49,497 nucleotides of DNA from an uncultured Lachnospiraceae bacterium (GTDB taxonomy: Bacteria; Bacillota; Clostridia; Lachnospirales; Lachnospiraceae), in the NCBI GenBank assembly GCA_947175175.1, contig CAMWLV010000009.1:1-49497 (forward strand), in the 5' to 3' direction. The translations under genes and the position numbers were made by a program. This document shows, piece after piece, positions 1-7,604 of this stretch. Each line of letters starts with the position of its first letter. The stretch's first letter is position 1. Below the pieces are notes generated by a model that worked only from the letters and a program-made list of their open reading frames with translations, searched no databases and was not told the origin of the DNA.

Positions 1-91
1 TCCACCCTTGCTACAAGCAGCAGGATTCTCTATTGTATCTGTTTCAATATATCAACACCCACATGAAATTCACAATTTTTCGTTAAAACTG

Positions 92-463
92 TTATTCTTC
101 CGCTTGTTCCAATGCTTCTAGGCGTTTCAAGATGTCTGCCGTCTCCGTCCAGTTCCGGCATTGGGAGAACAACACCTGGATGGCATTTACCCTGACCTGT
201 GGCGGAACATTCTCGTTATTAATGATACGCTGTAATGTATCTGCTCCCTCTGATAAAGAAGCCTGCATCTTAGTTACTGCCGCTTCCACAAAGATTGCCT
301 TGCGCTCCGACAATACCCTCTGAAACGCTTCGTCTTTCCGATACTTGTCAATCGTTCCCCTTGAAAGATTGGTTGCTTTCATAATGTCTACTATCTTGTC
401 ATATTTCAAAAAAGCTTCAATCATTGTCTCGCTGTATGTCTTTTTCTTCGCCAATTGTATCAC
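92..463 (-). CDS. HTH protein resembling a phage small terminase subunit
   Basis: A 123-residue protein. The N-terminal half contains a helix-turn-helix (around residues 25-45, with SRGTIDKYRK as the recognition-type helix), followed by a helical region. This organisation resembles phBC6A51-like and other small terminase subunits, which bind phage DNA at the packaging start site. The start codon overlaps the stop of the upstream gene by 4 bases (ATGA), so the two are probably translationally coupled. It is the last gene seen of the leftward operon of the satellite-like element. No large terminase is present in the window, so it would need a helper phage for packaging, or it may be a plain DNA-binding regulator. 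The HTH call is reliable; the terminase role is inference. Confidence 0.6.
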   Translation of the reverse strand: MIQLAKKKTYSETMIEAFLKYDKIVDIMKATNLSRGTIDKYRKDEAFQRVLSERKAIFVEAAVTKMQASLSEGADTLQRIINNENVPPQVRVNAIQVLFSQCRNWTETADILKRLEALEQAEE

Positions 464-978
464 CTCGCTTTAATATCTCCCTCGCATTCCTTCCACACTT
501 CCGCCGCCGTTCCATTTAAAGCATCCAAGAAATTGTCTTCTGCATCTTCCTCCGGCTGATCGTCCTTAACTTGGCTTTCCAGTTTAAGAAGTTCTATTTC
601 AAGTTTCTGCTTATCAAGCTGATGTTTCAGCGGGTTGTTGACGAATTTATCTATCACAATCCCCATGGTAGTAGCAACCTCTGACAGTTTCGCCGCTGCT
701 ATCTTCTCTGGGTCTTTGAGTGTTTCCAGATAAGTGTCAAGGATTTCTTTCGCCTGCTCTTTTCTGGATTCCATGTATGCAAGCATATCAAGGGTGTTTT
801 GTTTCTTTTTTTGTTGGCATTTTGTGGCATTTTCTGTATCTGCCATGACAATATTCTTAACTGTGTTCCTTGACACGCCGTTGATTTTTGCAGTAGCGTT
901 ATAGCTGCCACACTCAACATAATCCGCAATTATTTTCTTTTTCTGCTTATCCGTCAAATGCGCCGCCATATTCATCAC
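460..978 (-). CDS. Second HTH/small-terminase-like protein
   Basis: A 172-residue protein. Residues 8-45 form an HTH of the type that starts many small terminase subunits (NATAKINGVSRNTVKNIV). A long charged helical segment and an acidic tail (DDQPEEDAED) follow. The acidic end and central helices fit an oligomerising small terminase, but this is family resemblance only. It sits immediately upstream of another HTH protein, with a 4-base overlap. Two consecutive proteins of this type are unusual. A general transcription regulator is the alternative reading. Confidence 0.55.
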   Translation of the reverse strand: MMNMAAHLTDKQKKKIIADYVECGSYNATAKINGVSRNTVKNIVMADTENATKCQQKKKQNTLDMLAYMESRKEQAKEILDTYLETLKDPEKIAAAKLSEVATTMGIVIDKFVNNPLKHQLDKQKLEIELLKLESQVKDDQPEEDAEDNFLDALNGTAAEVWKECEGDIKAR

Positions 979-1001
979 CTCACAAACTCTGCTGCCACTG
1001 A

Positions 1002-1175
1002 CTACTTTAATACCTCCCTTGCGTAATACTGGAAGGTCGAAACTATGTAATAGCCGGCATATTCTGGGGAAATAAATTGTATGTTTGCATCAAATCTGTG
1101 CTCAAATGTTTTTAAACTTGCCATATAGGCAGCAGGGCTTTCCTGCACATCCGCTAAATCAATAATTCCTTTCAT
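1002..1175 (-). CDS. Small hypothetical protein (57 aa)
   Basis: Starting at the ATG at 1175 gives a 57-residue protein beginning MKGIIDLADVQES. This ATG overlaps the stop codon of the upstream gene (ATGA). An in-frame upstream extension only re-reads the neighbour's 3' end in another frame, so the short form is preferred. It contains several aromatic residues near the end (YYIVSTFQYYA). I recognise no domain. Its place inside a tightly overlapping operon is the main support for it being real. Confidence 0.5.
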   Translation of the reverse strand: MKGIIDLADVQESPAAYMASLKTFEHRFDANIQFISPEYAGYYIVSTFQYYAREVLK

Positions 1176-1687
1176 TCCTGCTTTCCTCCCTCCGGCATAT
1201 AGACAACCTCGCCGCCCTCTAATTCGTATCTGTCCGCACAAATCAGCGCATCATAAGAAAGACAAACACCATACAAATCATCAAAGAATAAAGGATACAC
1301 TTCCCCATCACTGCACAGCGCATATAAAAGCACCTTATATTTGCACTCCCCTCCATCAGAATCCTTGACCACTGCATACATATCATGGGGGCAAGGGATA
1401 ATCTGCCGGATAATCGGTCTTGAATACGGTTTATTCTGTTCTGCTTTCACTTTCCTTTCCTGAAACTTTACATTGTCCTCGCCAAAAGCATTCACCAGTA
1501 TGGAAATATGTGCTTCATCAAAACTGCGGCTGCTCAACTTCTTGTATCCTTTGATACTCGCATCATATACCATTACAAGGGAATCCCCGGGGGATTCATC
1601 CAAAAGTGCAAATAATTTTTCCTCATTCTCGGAATACTCTTCCCGGCTGTCAAATTTTATCCATACTTCTTTTACAGATTCTTTCAT
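1172..1687 (-). CDS. Protein with DNA polymerase III alpha C-terminal-like domain
   Basis: A 171-residue protein. Residues 8-78 read like the extreme C-terminal domain of Firmicutes DnaE: an opening VWIKF strand, a helical LFALLDESPGD segment, a strand (SLVMVYD), then a helix ending AFGEDNVKF. The polymerase itself is absent. In bacterial Pol III this end of alpha contacts the tau subunit of the clamp loader. The second half (residues 90-165, beginning IIPCPHDMYAVVKD) is a separate domain I do not recognise. The gene lies two positions upstream of the terminase-like genes and downstream of the primase-helicase, so a replication role is plausible. The similarity was judged by eye and needs a profile search. 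Confidence 0.5.
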   Translation of the reverse strand: MKESVKEVWIKFDSREEYSENEEKLFALLDESPGDSLVMVYDASIKGYKKLSSRSFDEAHISILVNAFGEDNVKFQERKVKAEQNKPYSRPIIRQIIPCPHDMYAVVKDSDGGECKYKVLLYALCSDGEVYPLFFDDLYGVCLSYDALICADRYELEGGEVVYMPEGGKQE

Positions 1688-1748
1688 AATGTCACCCTTT
1701 CCGGCATATTCAAAATGCCATTGCTATTTTATTGAAATTCATTACCAA

Positions 1749-2040
1749 AAAGGGCAAAAGGGCAGATTTTTTTCGCCGTTTTCTTTTTTATATATAAATA
1801 CCCTATACCGCATACTTTTTAGAAAACTTCTAAAATATTTATTTATAAACTGCCCTTTTGCCCTAAATGCAGTAAATACAAGGCTTTGAGTGGGGCAGAT
1901 ATATAAAAATTACCTGCCCTAAAACTGCCCTAAATGCTCTAAAATCTGCCCTATCAGTCAAAAGGTAGTTCCTCCTGATACCCCTCCGGTATTGACACAA
2001 AACCATCCGGGGCAGTTTTTGGGGCAGGTGTGGGGCAGTT
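1749..2040. repeat. Iteron-like TGCCC(C/T) repeats near the primase gene's 3' end
   Basis: TGCCCT occurs at 1851, 1859, 1915, 1926 and 1947, with a degenerate TGCTCT at 1935. Inverted copies (AGGGCA) occur at 1751 and 1759, and GGGGCA at 1892. GGGGCAG at 2009, 2021 and 2032 lies inside the end of the primase gene. Spacings within clusters are 9-12 bases, close to one helical turn. An AT-rich stretch (1765-1850) lies between the inverted and direct copies. This resembles an iteron-type replication origin served by the adjacent primase-helicase. That function is inference. Confidence 0.5.
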
Positions 2041-4140
2041 TTTTCCATCAGAAATGCCCTTGAAATATCTGTAGCCGCCAGTCTTAAAATCTGTGTACCC
2101 CTTTACCCTCAAACTTTTGTAAAAATTATTCTTTGTCAGGCTTTGACGGTCAGTATCTTCACAATACTTTTCATAGTTCCTATAAAGTTCCGTCCGTTCA
2201 ATCCTGCTGCCATCTTCCAAAACACATGATTCCACAAGGAACGCCTGCACCGTGTCACTGTCCATTCGTAGCTGTGCAACGGCTTTTTCAGATTCAGCAG
2301 AGGTTACAATAATCTCTTTTTCATACATTCTTTCAAGTGCCTGCACGGAAAGCCATACAAAATAGTCAATTTCCTGTAACAGCTCATTCAGCAAATTAGG
2401 GTTCTTTCTCTCCGGCACTCTGTTCATGGGAAGTACCAAAAGCCGCCGATAAAAGCCGTTTGTTTTTTCAGCCTTTACAACTGGCAGTTCGTTTGTGGAA
2501 AATATCAGCTTTGCATAATTCTTGAAAGAAATTGCATCACGCCCCTTTTGCTCTGCCCTTAGCGTATCTTCCCCCAAAACCTTTTTAATGATTGCAGTAT
2601 CTTCAAGGGCTGATATTTCCAAATCTGCGCAACTGTTCAGCAGCTTACCCATAAGCCCGAAACTTGCAAACCGCTGTTGTAAATCGGTCAGACTGATATT
2701 TGACAGATTCCGGCTCCCAACGGATGATTCCATTAGCCTTATAAATGTGCTTTTTCCGCTGCCGCCCTCTCCAAGCAATACAAGAAATTTCTGCTGTCCT
2801 ACATCCTTTGTGTGTGCATATCCTGAAAACTGTAAAAGCATTTCCCGGCTGTCAGGCTCCGGGCAGATAAAGTTTAAAAATTCCTCTGTCCTTTTCCCCT
2901 CATGCACTGCATCCGGCTTGTACTCATGCGGTATCTGATTTATGGCTTTATATTTAGGGCTGTGCGGCAGCAGACGTTTTTCCTTGCAATCGTACATCCC
3001 ATTTTCAAAACATATCCAGTGCGCCGGATAACAATTTAATTCCTCAAAAGGCACCTCCAGGGATATATCACAAAGAAATCTGTCATATATTCTTTTCAGT
3101 GTGGTACTTTTGATGAACTGCGGATATATCAGTTTGCTAATCATTGTTTTCAGCCTTGCGCCGCTTGAATCAGCTTTAAAATAGCCGCCGTCATAGATAT
3201 AGACCGTACCGCCGCAAACAAATAAATCCTGCTGCCGCTTTATGTATTTAAAGATAGCTTCATCAAATACGCCTGTCGGAACGCCTTTATTATTCACAAG
3301 ATGAAACTGTGACAAGTCAAGCGTGTTTCCCTCTGTACTTTTTTCTGTAACGGTTTCCTGCTGCAAAAGGCTCTCAAATTCTTCCTTGCTGTGTCCTGCT
3401 GCAAAATAGTCTGATATATCAGCTTTGGGAATGTCCGGCACTGGAACAATAACCTTTGCGCTTTTCGCTATGCCTTGCAAGTCGCTCTGAATAGTATTTG
3501 CGACACGCCGCCCCGGTTCGTCATTGTCGGCCAGTACATAGACAACCGCCCCTTTGCATAGCTGCGCCATATCTGCCGCCCAATCATTCACACCGCCGTA
3601 GGAAAAAGCTGTATAGCCTTGTTTTGCCAGTGTATCAGTGTCTTTTTCTCCCTCTGGTATAAATATAGGCTTTCCCTCTGAAATCGCCTTATTTATGGCT
3701 TGTACGCCGTCAGGAGCATAGACAGCGCATAACTCTTTCCGTGTCCGTCCTCCCAGTCCGTAGGTGAAACGCTCACTTGCCAACGTGCCATATATCATTT
3801 TCTTTCCCTGCATCCGCACTTTAGAAAAAGCATAGCCGCCGTTAATAGAAACGTAATTATAAACTGCTTCAATAGGCTTTTTCTCTCGGCTCTCAATATA
3901 GACTTGCCAACTGCTACCAGTCCGCTTTTCCTGATAGAATAAATCAGACATTTTCAAGCCTGCTGCCGACAATACATTTTCAATACTGCAATTTGCATGA
4001 CAGTGTATAAGGACGGAATCACGCCCTCTTGTGATAGTCAGGGACGCTTGCTTGTCATCATGCGCCGGGCATTTGCACTGTGCCTTGTCAGGATAATGCT
4101 TTTGCACTTGAAAATGATCTAGTATTTCATCATAAGTCAC
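1954..4140 (-). CDS. Phage/plasmid primase-helicase, D5/P4 family
   Basis: A 728-residue replication protein. The N-terminus has a CHC2-like zinc-binding primase motif: C22, C24, H27 (CKCPAHDD) and C47, C51 (CHANC). A TOPRIM region follows around residues 155-230, with EGEKD and ADNDEPG as metal-binding motifs. Then comes the D5-type N-terminal region and a superfamily 3 helicase with Walker A GEGGSGKST near residue 457. The C-terminus is a winged-helix-like region ending in a proline-rich tail encoded by the GGGGCAG repeats. Proteins of this layout unwind and prime replication of satellites, phages and integrative plasmids. It is the largest gene of the leftward operon and lies 44 bases after the excisionase-like gene. 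Confidence 0.9.
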   Translation of the reverse strand: MTYDEILDHFQVQKHYPDKAQCKCPAHDDKQASLTITRGRDSVLIHCHANCSIENVLSAAGLKMSDLFYQEKRTGSSWQVYIESREKKPIEAVYNYVSINGGYAFSKVRMQGKKMIYGTLASERFTYGLGGRTRKELCAVYAPDGVQAINKAISEGKPIFIPEGEKDTDTLAKQGYTAFSYGGVNDWAADMAQLCKGAVVYVLADNDEPGRRVANTIQSDLQGIAKSAKVIVPVPDIPKADISDYFAAGHSKEEFESLLQQETVTEKSTEGNTLDLSQFHLVNNKGVPTGVFDEAIFKYIKRQQDLFVCGGTVYIYDGGYFKADSSGARLKTMISKLIYPQFIKSTTLKRIYDRFLCDISLEVPFEELNCYPAHWICFENGMYDCKEKRLLPHSPKYKAINQIPHEYKPDAVHEGKRTEEFLNFICPEPDSREMLLQFSGYAHTKDVGQQKFLVLLGEGGSGKSTFIRLMESSVGSRNLSNISLTDLQQRFASFGLMGKLLNSCADLEISALEDTAIIKKVLGEDTLRAEQKGRDAISFKNYAKLIFSTNELPVVKAEKTNGFYRRLLVLPMNRVPERKNPNLLNELLQEIDYFVWLSVQALERMYEKEIIVTSAESEKAVAQLRMDSDTVQAFLVESCVLEDGSRIERTELYRNYEKYCEDTDRQSLTKNNFYKSLRVKGYTDFKTGGYRYFKGISDGKNCPTPAPKTAPDGFVSIPEGYQEELPFD

Positions 4141-4184
4141 TATTGCACCCCTATTCTGTCATTATCTTTGAAAACCTCGCTCAT

Positions 4185-4388
4185 TTACTCACCTGATAAA
4201 GCATCCATATACTTATCAACTTTGGGAAAATCAATCAAATAGTTACGCCCGATTCTTATAACGGCATTTGCATCCTCAGCAATCTGCCGCATAGTATTTC
4301 TTCCAACTCCGTAACGTTGACATGCCTGCTCTATTCTGCCCGTTTTAACATCAATTCCCGATTCTGTTCTAACCAATCTACTCTTCAT
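4185..4388 (-). CDS. Excisionase-like small HTH protein
   Basis: A 67-residue protein with a winged MerR/excisionase-type HTH: IEQACQRYGVGRNTMRQIAE, then a wing segment (AVIRIGRNYLIDFPKVDKYM). Such proteins bend DNA to direct integrase toward excision, or act as small regulators. It lies between the operon's first HTH gene and the primase, the usual place for xis in satellites. No integrase was found nearby, so any excision role would depend on a lost or distant recombinase. Confidence 0.7.
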   Translation of the reverse strand: MKSRLVRTESGIDVKTGRIEQACQRYGVGRNTMRQIAEDANAVIRIGRNYLIDFPKVDKYMDALSGE

Positions 4389-4539
4389 ATAAAAATCACC
4401 TTTCTTTTATTGTTTGTTATTGTGTTTCTTTATGCTTTCATGGTATACCAGCTTTAGCAGAAAGAACATATCTAAAAAGTGTCTAAAAAGTTCCATAAAA
4501 GTATCAAAAAACTCTCATAAATCTTTCAAAAATACTGTT

Positions 4540-4731
4540 TTATTTCTCAAAATTCACTTGCACCCCCCTTATACTTTCGATTGCTCGCATAACCTTTTCT
4601 TTCTTCTCTGCATCCATTTCAGACCGAAGCCATTTACTGAAAGCTGATTCCGATACCCCAAGCGCATCCGCAATCTCATAGTGAAACAATCTGCTTTTCC
4701 TGATTTCTTCCCTGATTTCTAAATTTGCCAT
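4540..4731 (-). CDS. Small XRE/Cro-like HTH regulator
   Basis: The ATG at 4731 (MANLEIREEI) is preferred because AGGAG lies 8 bases upstream; an in-frame start at 4752 is possible. The 63-residue protein has a Cro/C1-type HTH (HYEIADALGVSESAFSKWLR). It is the first gene of the leftward operon, divergent from the larger XRE repressor. By position it is a Cro- or Str-like early regulator. It is separated from the repressor by the operator array at 4768-4898. Confidence 0.75.
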   Translation of the reverse strand: MANLEIREEIRKSRLFHYEIADALGVSESAFSKWLRSEMDAEKKEKVMRAIESIRGVQVNFEK

Positions 4732-4767
4732 TCTATTCACTCCTATTGACATTCTGCATTTTCTATG

Positions 4768-4898
4768 TTACCATTTTAGTAATCAATAATTATTGTTTAC
4801 CATATGGGTATCTTATCATGTTTACTTCCAGTTGTGGGAATTATTACCAAATAAGTTACCTATACAGTAATCTGATAATCAAATTACCATTTTAGTAA
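4768..4898. promoter_or_regulatory. Five-site operator array between divergent repressor genes
   Basis: The 15-bp dyad TTAC-N7-GTAA occurs as TTACCATTTTAGTAA at 4768-4782 and 4884-4898, and TTACCTATACAGTAA at 4856-4870. Degenerate forms lie at 4797-4811 (ends GTAT) and 4844-4858 (ends GTTA); the latter overlaps the next site. The two identical sites flank the intergenic region, one next to each gene start. This is typical of a lysogeny-type switch controlled by the XRE repressor or its divergent partner. Confidence 0.7.
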
Positions 4899-4914
4899 CT
4901 TATGGGGGTAAATT

Positions 4915-5538
4915 ATGGAAAACAGATTCAGGAAATTAAGAATGGAACTCAATCCAAATGACATGGAGGAGTACAAAGCAAAAGACTTATCTAAAGATTT
5001 AGGAATTGCCGCCCCTAAAATATCAGAATTGGAACATGGGAGAGCTGCATCATTATCAGAATTGCAAGCATATCACAAATATTTTAATGTTCCCTATGAA
5101 TATCTTTTAGGAGAAAATGACAGTAGGCACTATGAAAACATGACAGCATCCAATGAAATCGGACTAAACAGCGAATCCATAGAAACTATTAAAAAAATCA
5201 CACAAGATGCCGTCCTGAAACGCCTGCTTAATACTTTCATAGATAAATATATAGTTGGACTGCTTAGAGAAATATCCCGTGGAACTTACTATGTGGAAGT
5301 TACCAACCGCAATATTGTTGATGGCTCAAGCAAGGCTTATGAAAATTATTGCAATTATTACAAAGATATACAAATAGCGTCAGACAAGGCGAAAGAAGCA
5401 CTGCAAGACATTACCAACCAAACCGGACATATTTTCCGGGTTGTTTCCGGGGATGATAATATTGAGTATTGCAAATTAAAAGCTGGTGAAATGGTAAAAA
5501 AAGCAGTAGGTGAAATATTATATCATTGGGAAAAATAA
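4915..5538 (+). CDS. XRE-family repressor (CI/Stl-like)
   Basis: A 207-residue protein preceded by GGGGG 7 bases before its ATG. Residues 1-65 are a Cro/C1 HTH (KDLSKDLGIAAPKISELEHG) ending in the common YEYLLGENDS linker. The C-terminal 130 residues are a helical domain with no LexA-type peptidase motif (no Ser/Lys pair seen), so RecA-stimulated self-cleavage is unlikely. In satellites such repressors are lifted by a helper-phage protein. It is divergent from the leftward operon, with the operator array between them. Its terminator appears to have been split off by the downstream IS. Confidence 0.8.
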   Translation: MENRFRKLRMELNPNDMEEYKAKDLSKDLGIAAPKISELEHGRAASLSELQAYHKYFNVPYEYLLGENDSRHYENMTASNEIGLNSESIETIKKITQDAVLKRLLNTFIDKYIVGLLREISRGTYYVEVTNRNIVDGSSKAYENYCNYYKDIQIASDKAKEALQDITNQTGHIFRVVSGDDNIEYCKLKAGEMVKKAVGEILYHWEK

Positions 5539-5554
5539 ACATATTAAAGCCCTT

Positions 5555-7372
5555 GAGAGTGTCAGATAAACTGTGTATTTCCTTAAAACTGCCATCAGGG
5601 ATTATATCAAATCCTCGAAAGCCTGTAAAGGCTGGAACAGGCTTGAAAGGAAAAAATAATTCGCACTAAATAATGCAGGAAACAAGCCTTTTTGTGGGAA
5701 AAGTAGTAAAATAAAAGAAAAAAGTTTTTCGCAAAGGAACCTATATGAGCAGGAAACAAGAGAGAATTCGGAGAAAACTGGAAAGCAATCCAGTAGCGGA
5801 GTGCAATAAGATCAGGAATAAGTATTGTCCTGACCTGTTCCGTGATTTTGCAGATACAAAAGATCCGAGAAACCAGAGTTATACAGAGTATTCCAACGAT
5901 GAACTGCTGGGGACTATGTTCTATAAAGGAATAGCCGGAATCAAAAGCATGCAGTCAATGACATATGAGTTCAACCGTGAAAGGGTTGTGGAAAATCCAT
6001 ACCAGTTTATGGGACGAAAAGGGAAAGAATACCTTCCCCATGCAGTCACGGTTAATGAATATTTTGAGAGGCTTTCACCGGATGAACTGCAGAAGGTGCA
6101 GCAGAAGCAGGTCTGTGGACTGATCCGCAGCAAAGCCTTTTATGACACCAGATTTCAGAAGAAATGGCTTGTGATCGTAGATGGAACACAGACTTATTCC
6201 GGGAGGCGCAAACTCAATGATGGATGCCTGGAACGTCATTATAACAAAGGGACAGAGGAAGAAACAGTGAATTACCACTGCGACGTGCTGGAAGCGAAGA
6301 TTGTGTTAGGAGAGAGCCTGATTGTAAGCATAGCCAGTGAATTTATAGAAAATAATGGAGAAGATGCTGAAAGGCAGAAACACATGAGTGAGGAGAAACG
6401 GAAGCAGGATTGTGAAACAAAAGCCTTTAAGAGGCTGGCAGGGAAGATAAAAAAGGCATATCCGCGGCTGCCCATCATACTGCTGGCAGACAGCCTGTAT
6501 GCATCAGAACCGGTAATGGACATCTGCCGTGATAACGGCTGGAAATTCATCATCCGGTATAAAACGGGAAGCATTCCCAGCATTACGGAGGAATATGAAA
6601 ACATCCCGGAAAAGGAAACGTCAGGGCATGCAGAATACGTCAACGGAATTGATTATAATGGGAAGCTGGTGAACATGCTGCGTTTCTGGGAGGAAAAGAT
6701 TGTGAACGGAGAGGCTGTGCGGACGGAGTTCTAATGGCTTACAAGCATACGCATAACCAGAAAGAATGCAGAGAAAACGGCAGATGCCGGAAGGAAGCGC
6801 TGGAAGATAGAGAATGAGGGCTTCAACCGCCAGAAGAACTGGCAGGGGGACATCACCCATGCCTGCAGCTGGGATGCTACTGCGATGAAGAACCATTACC
6901 TGATGATGCAGATATCAGATATGGTGAAGCAGCTGTATGAATGGTTCTGCCTGAAGAAAATGGAAATAAAAAAGAAACACAAAAATATATCTTCCGAACT
7001 GTTAGAAAGCTTTGGCTGGCAGCTAACAGAAGGGGAAGATATAAATTGGAATGATACGCACTGCGCACCAGTCAACTGAAATAAGTATAGCAAAGGAAGT
7101 GATGCCTGCCAAGAGAGAAACAACAAAATTATGCACAAAAAAAGAAACACAGGAAAAGTGCCGCTATACGATGTGGATAACTATAGAAAAACTCAGAAAA
7201 AATGTGCATAAAATAAATTTCCTAAAGATGACAGGCTGAAAAAGAGTTTTCCTTTCATAACTGAGGCTGGAAGGCTTACCTTGACAGGCTTCCGAGGATT
7301 TAAGGATGACTTCTAAGCAGTTTTAAGGGGCAGCTTTTCGAAAACAACTTACACACTTAATCTGACACACCC
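5555..7372 (+). mobile_element. Insertion sequence with 8-bp target duplication
   Basis: The outer ends are imperfect inverted repeats of 23 bp: GAGAGTGTCAGATAAACTGT on the left and GGGTGTGTCAGATTAAGTGT on the right (reverse complement). They match at about 19 of 23 positions. Subterminal similarity continues inward (GCAGTTTTAAGG, GAGGATTT, ACAGGCTT on both sides). AAGCCCTT occurs directly outside each end (5547-5554 and 7373-7380) and is read as the target duplication. The element carries one transposase gene, broken by a stop codon. A non-coding stretch (7080-7372) holds only the right subterminal region. Confidence 0.8.
5745..7079 (+). pseudogene. IS transposase (DDE type) with in-frame stop
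   Basis: The frame is open from ATG 5745, except for TAA at 6732-6734, then continues unchanged to 7079 (444 codons). The N-terminal part has IVDGTQTYSG (first catalytic Asp region) and ILLADSLYAS (second Asp region). The part after the stop carries GRKRWKIENEGFN, where the catalytic Glu of this transposase type lies. The stop therefore removes the third catalytic residue. A C-to-T change of CAA is the simplest cause. The family resembles IS4-group/ISNCY DDE transposases; I could not fix the exact family. Confidence 0.8.
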
Positions 7373-7414
7373 AAGCCCTTACTGCTTTTTCCAGTAGCAA
7401 GGGCTTTTATTTTA
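7373..7414 (+). terminator. Rho-independent terminator, displaced from repressor gene
   Basis: AAGCCCTT (7373-7380) pairs with AAGGGCTT (7399-7406), with extra inner pairing (ACTG/CAGT), followed by TTATTTTA. The same AAGCCCTT is found right after the XRE gene at 5547. The IS therefore appears to have inserted at the first arm of this terminator and moved the hairpin 1.8 kb away from the repressor. Confidence 0.7.
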
Positions 7415-7604
7415 TGAAACTCTATTGAATTGAGATAAATTTGAGATAAAAGCGCCATTCCGGCAGCAGGACAGCAACAAACTTTCCTTGATTTCCGGGC
7501 TTTTCCGGCTCAAAAATCAGTTAAGGCTTTTCATCGTCGAAACATGATGTCATTTTGCCTGATACTTCTTTCTCACATTCAGGACATTTAATAGATGCCC
7601 TGGC

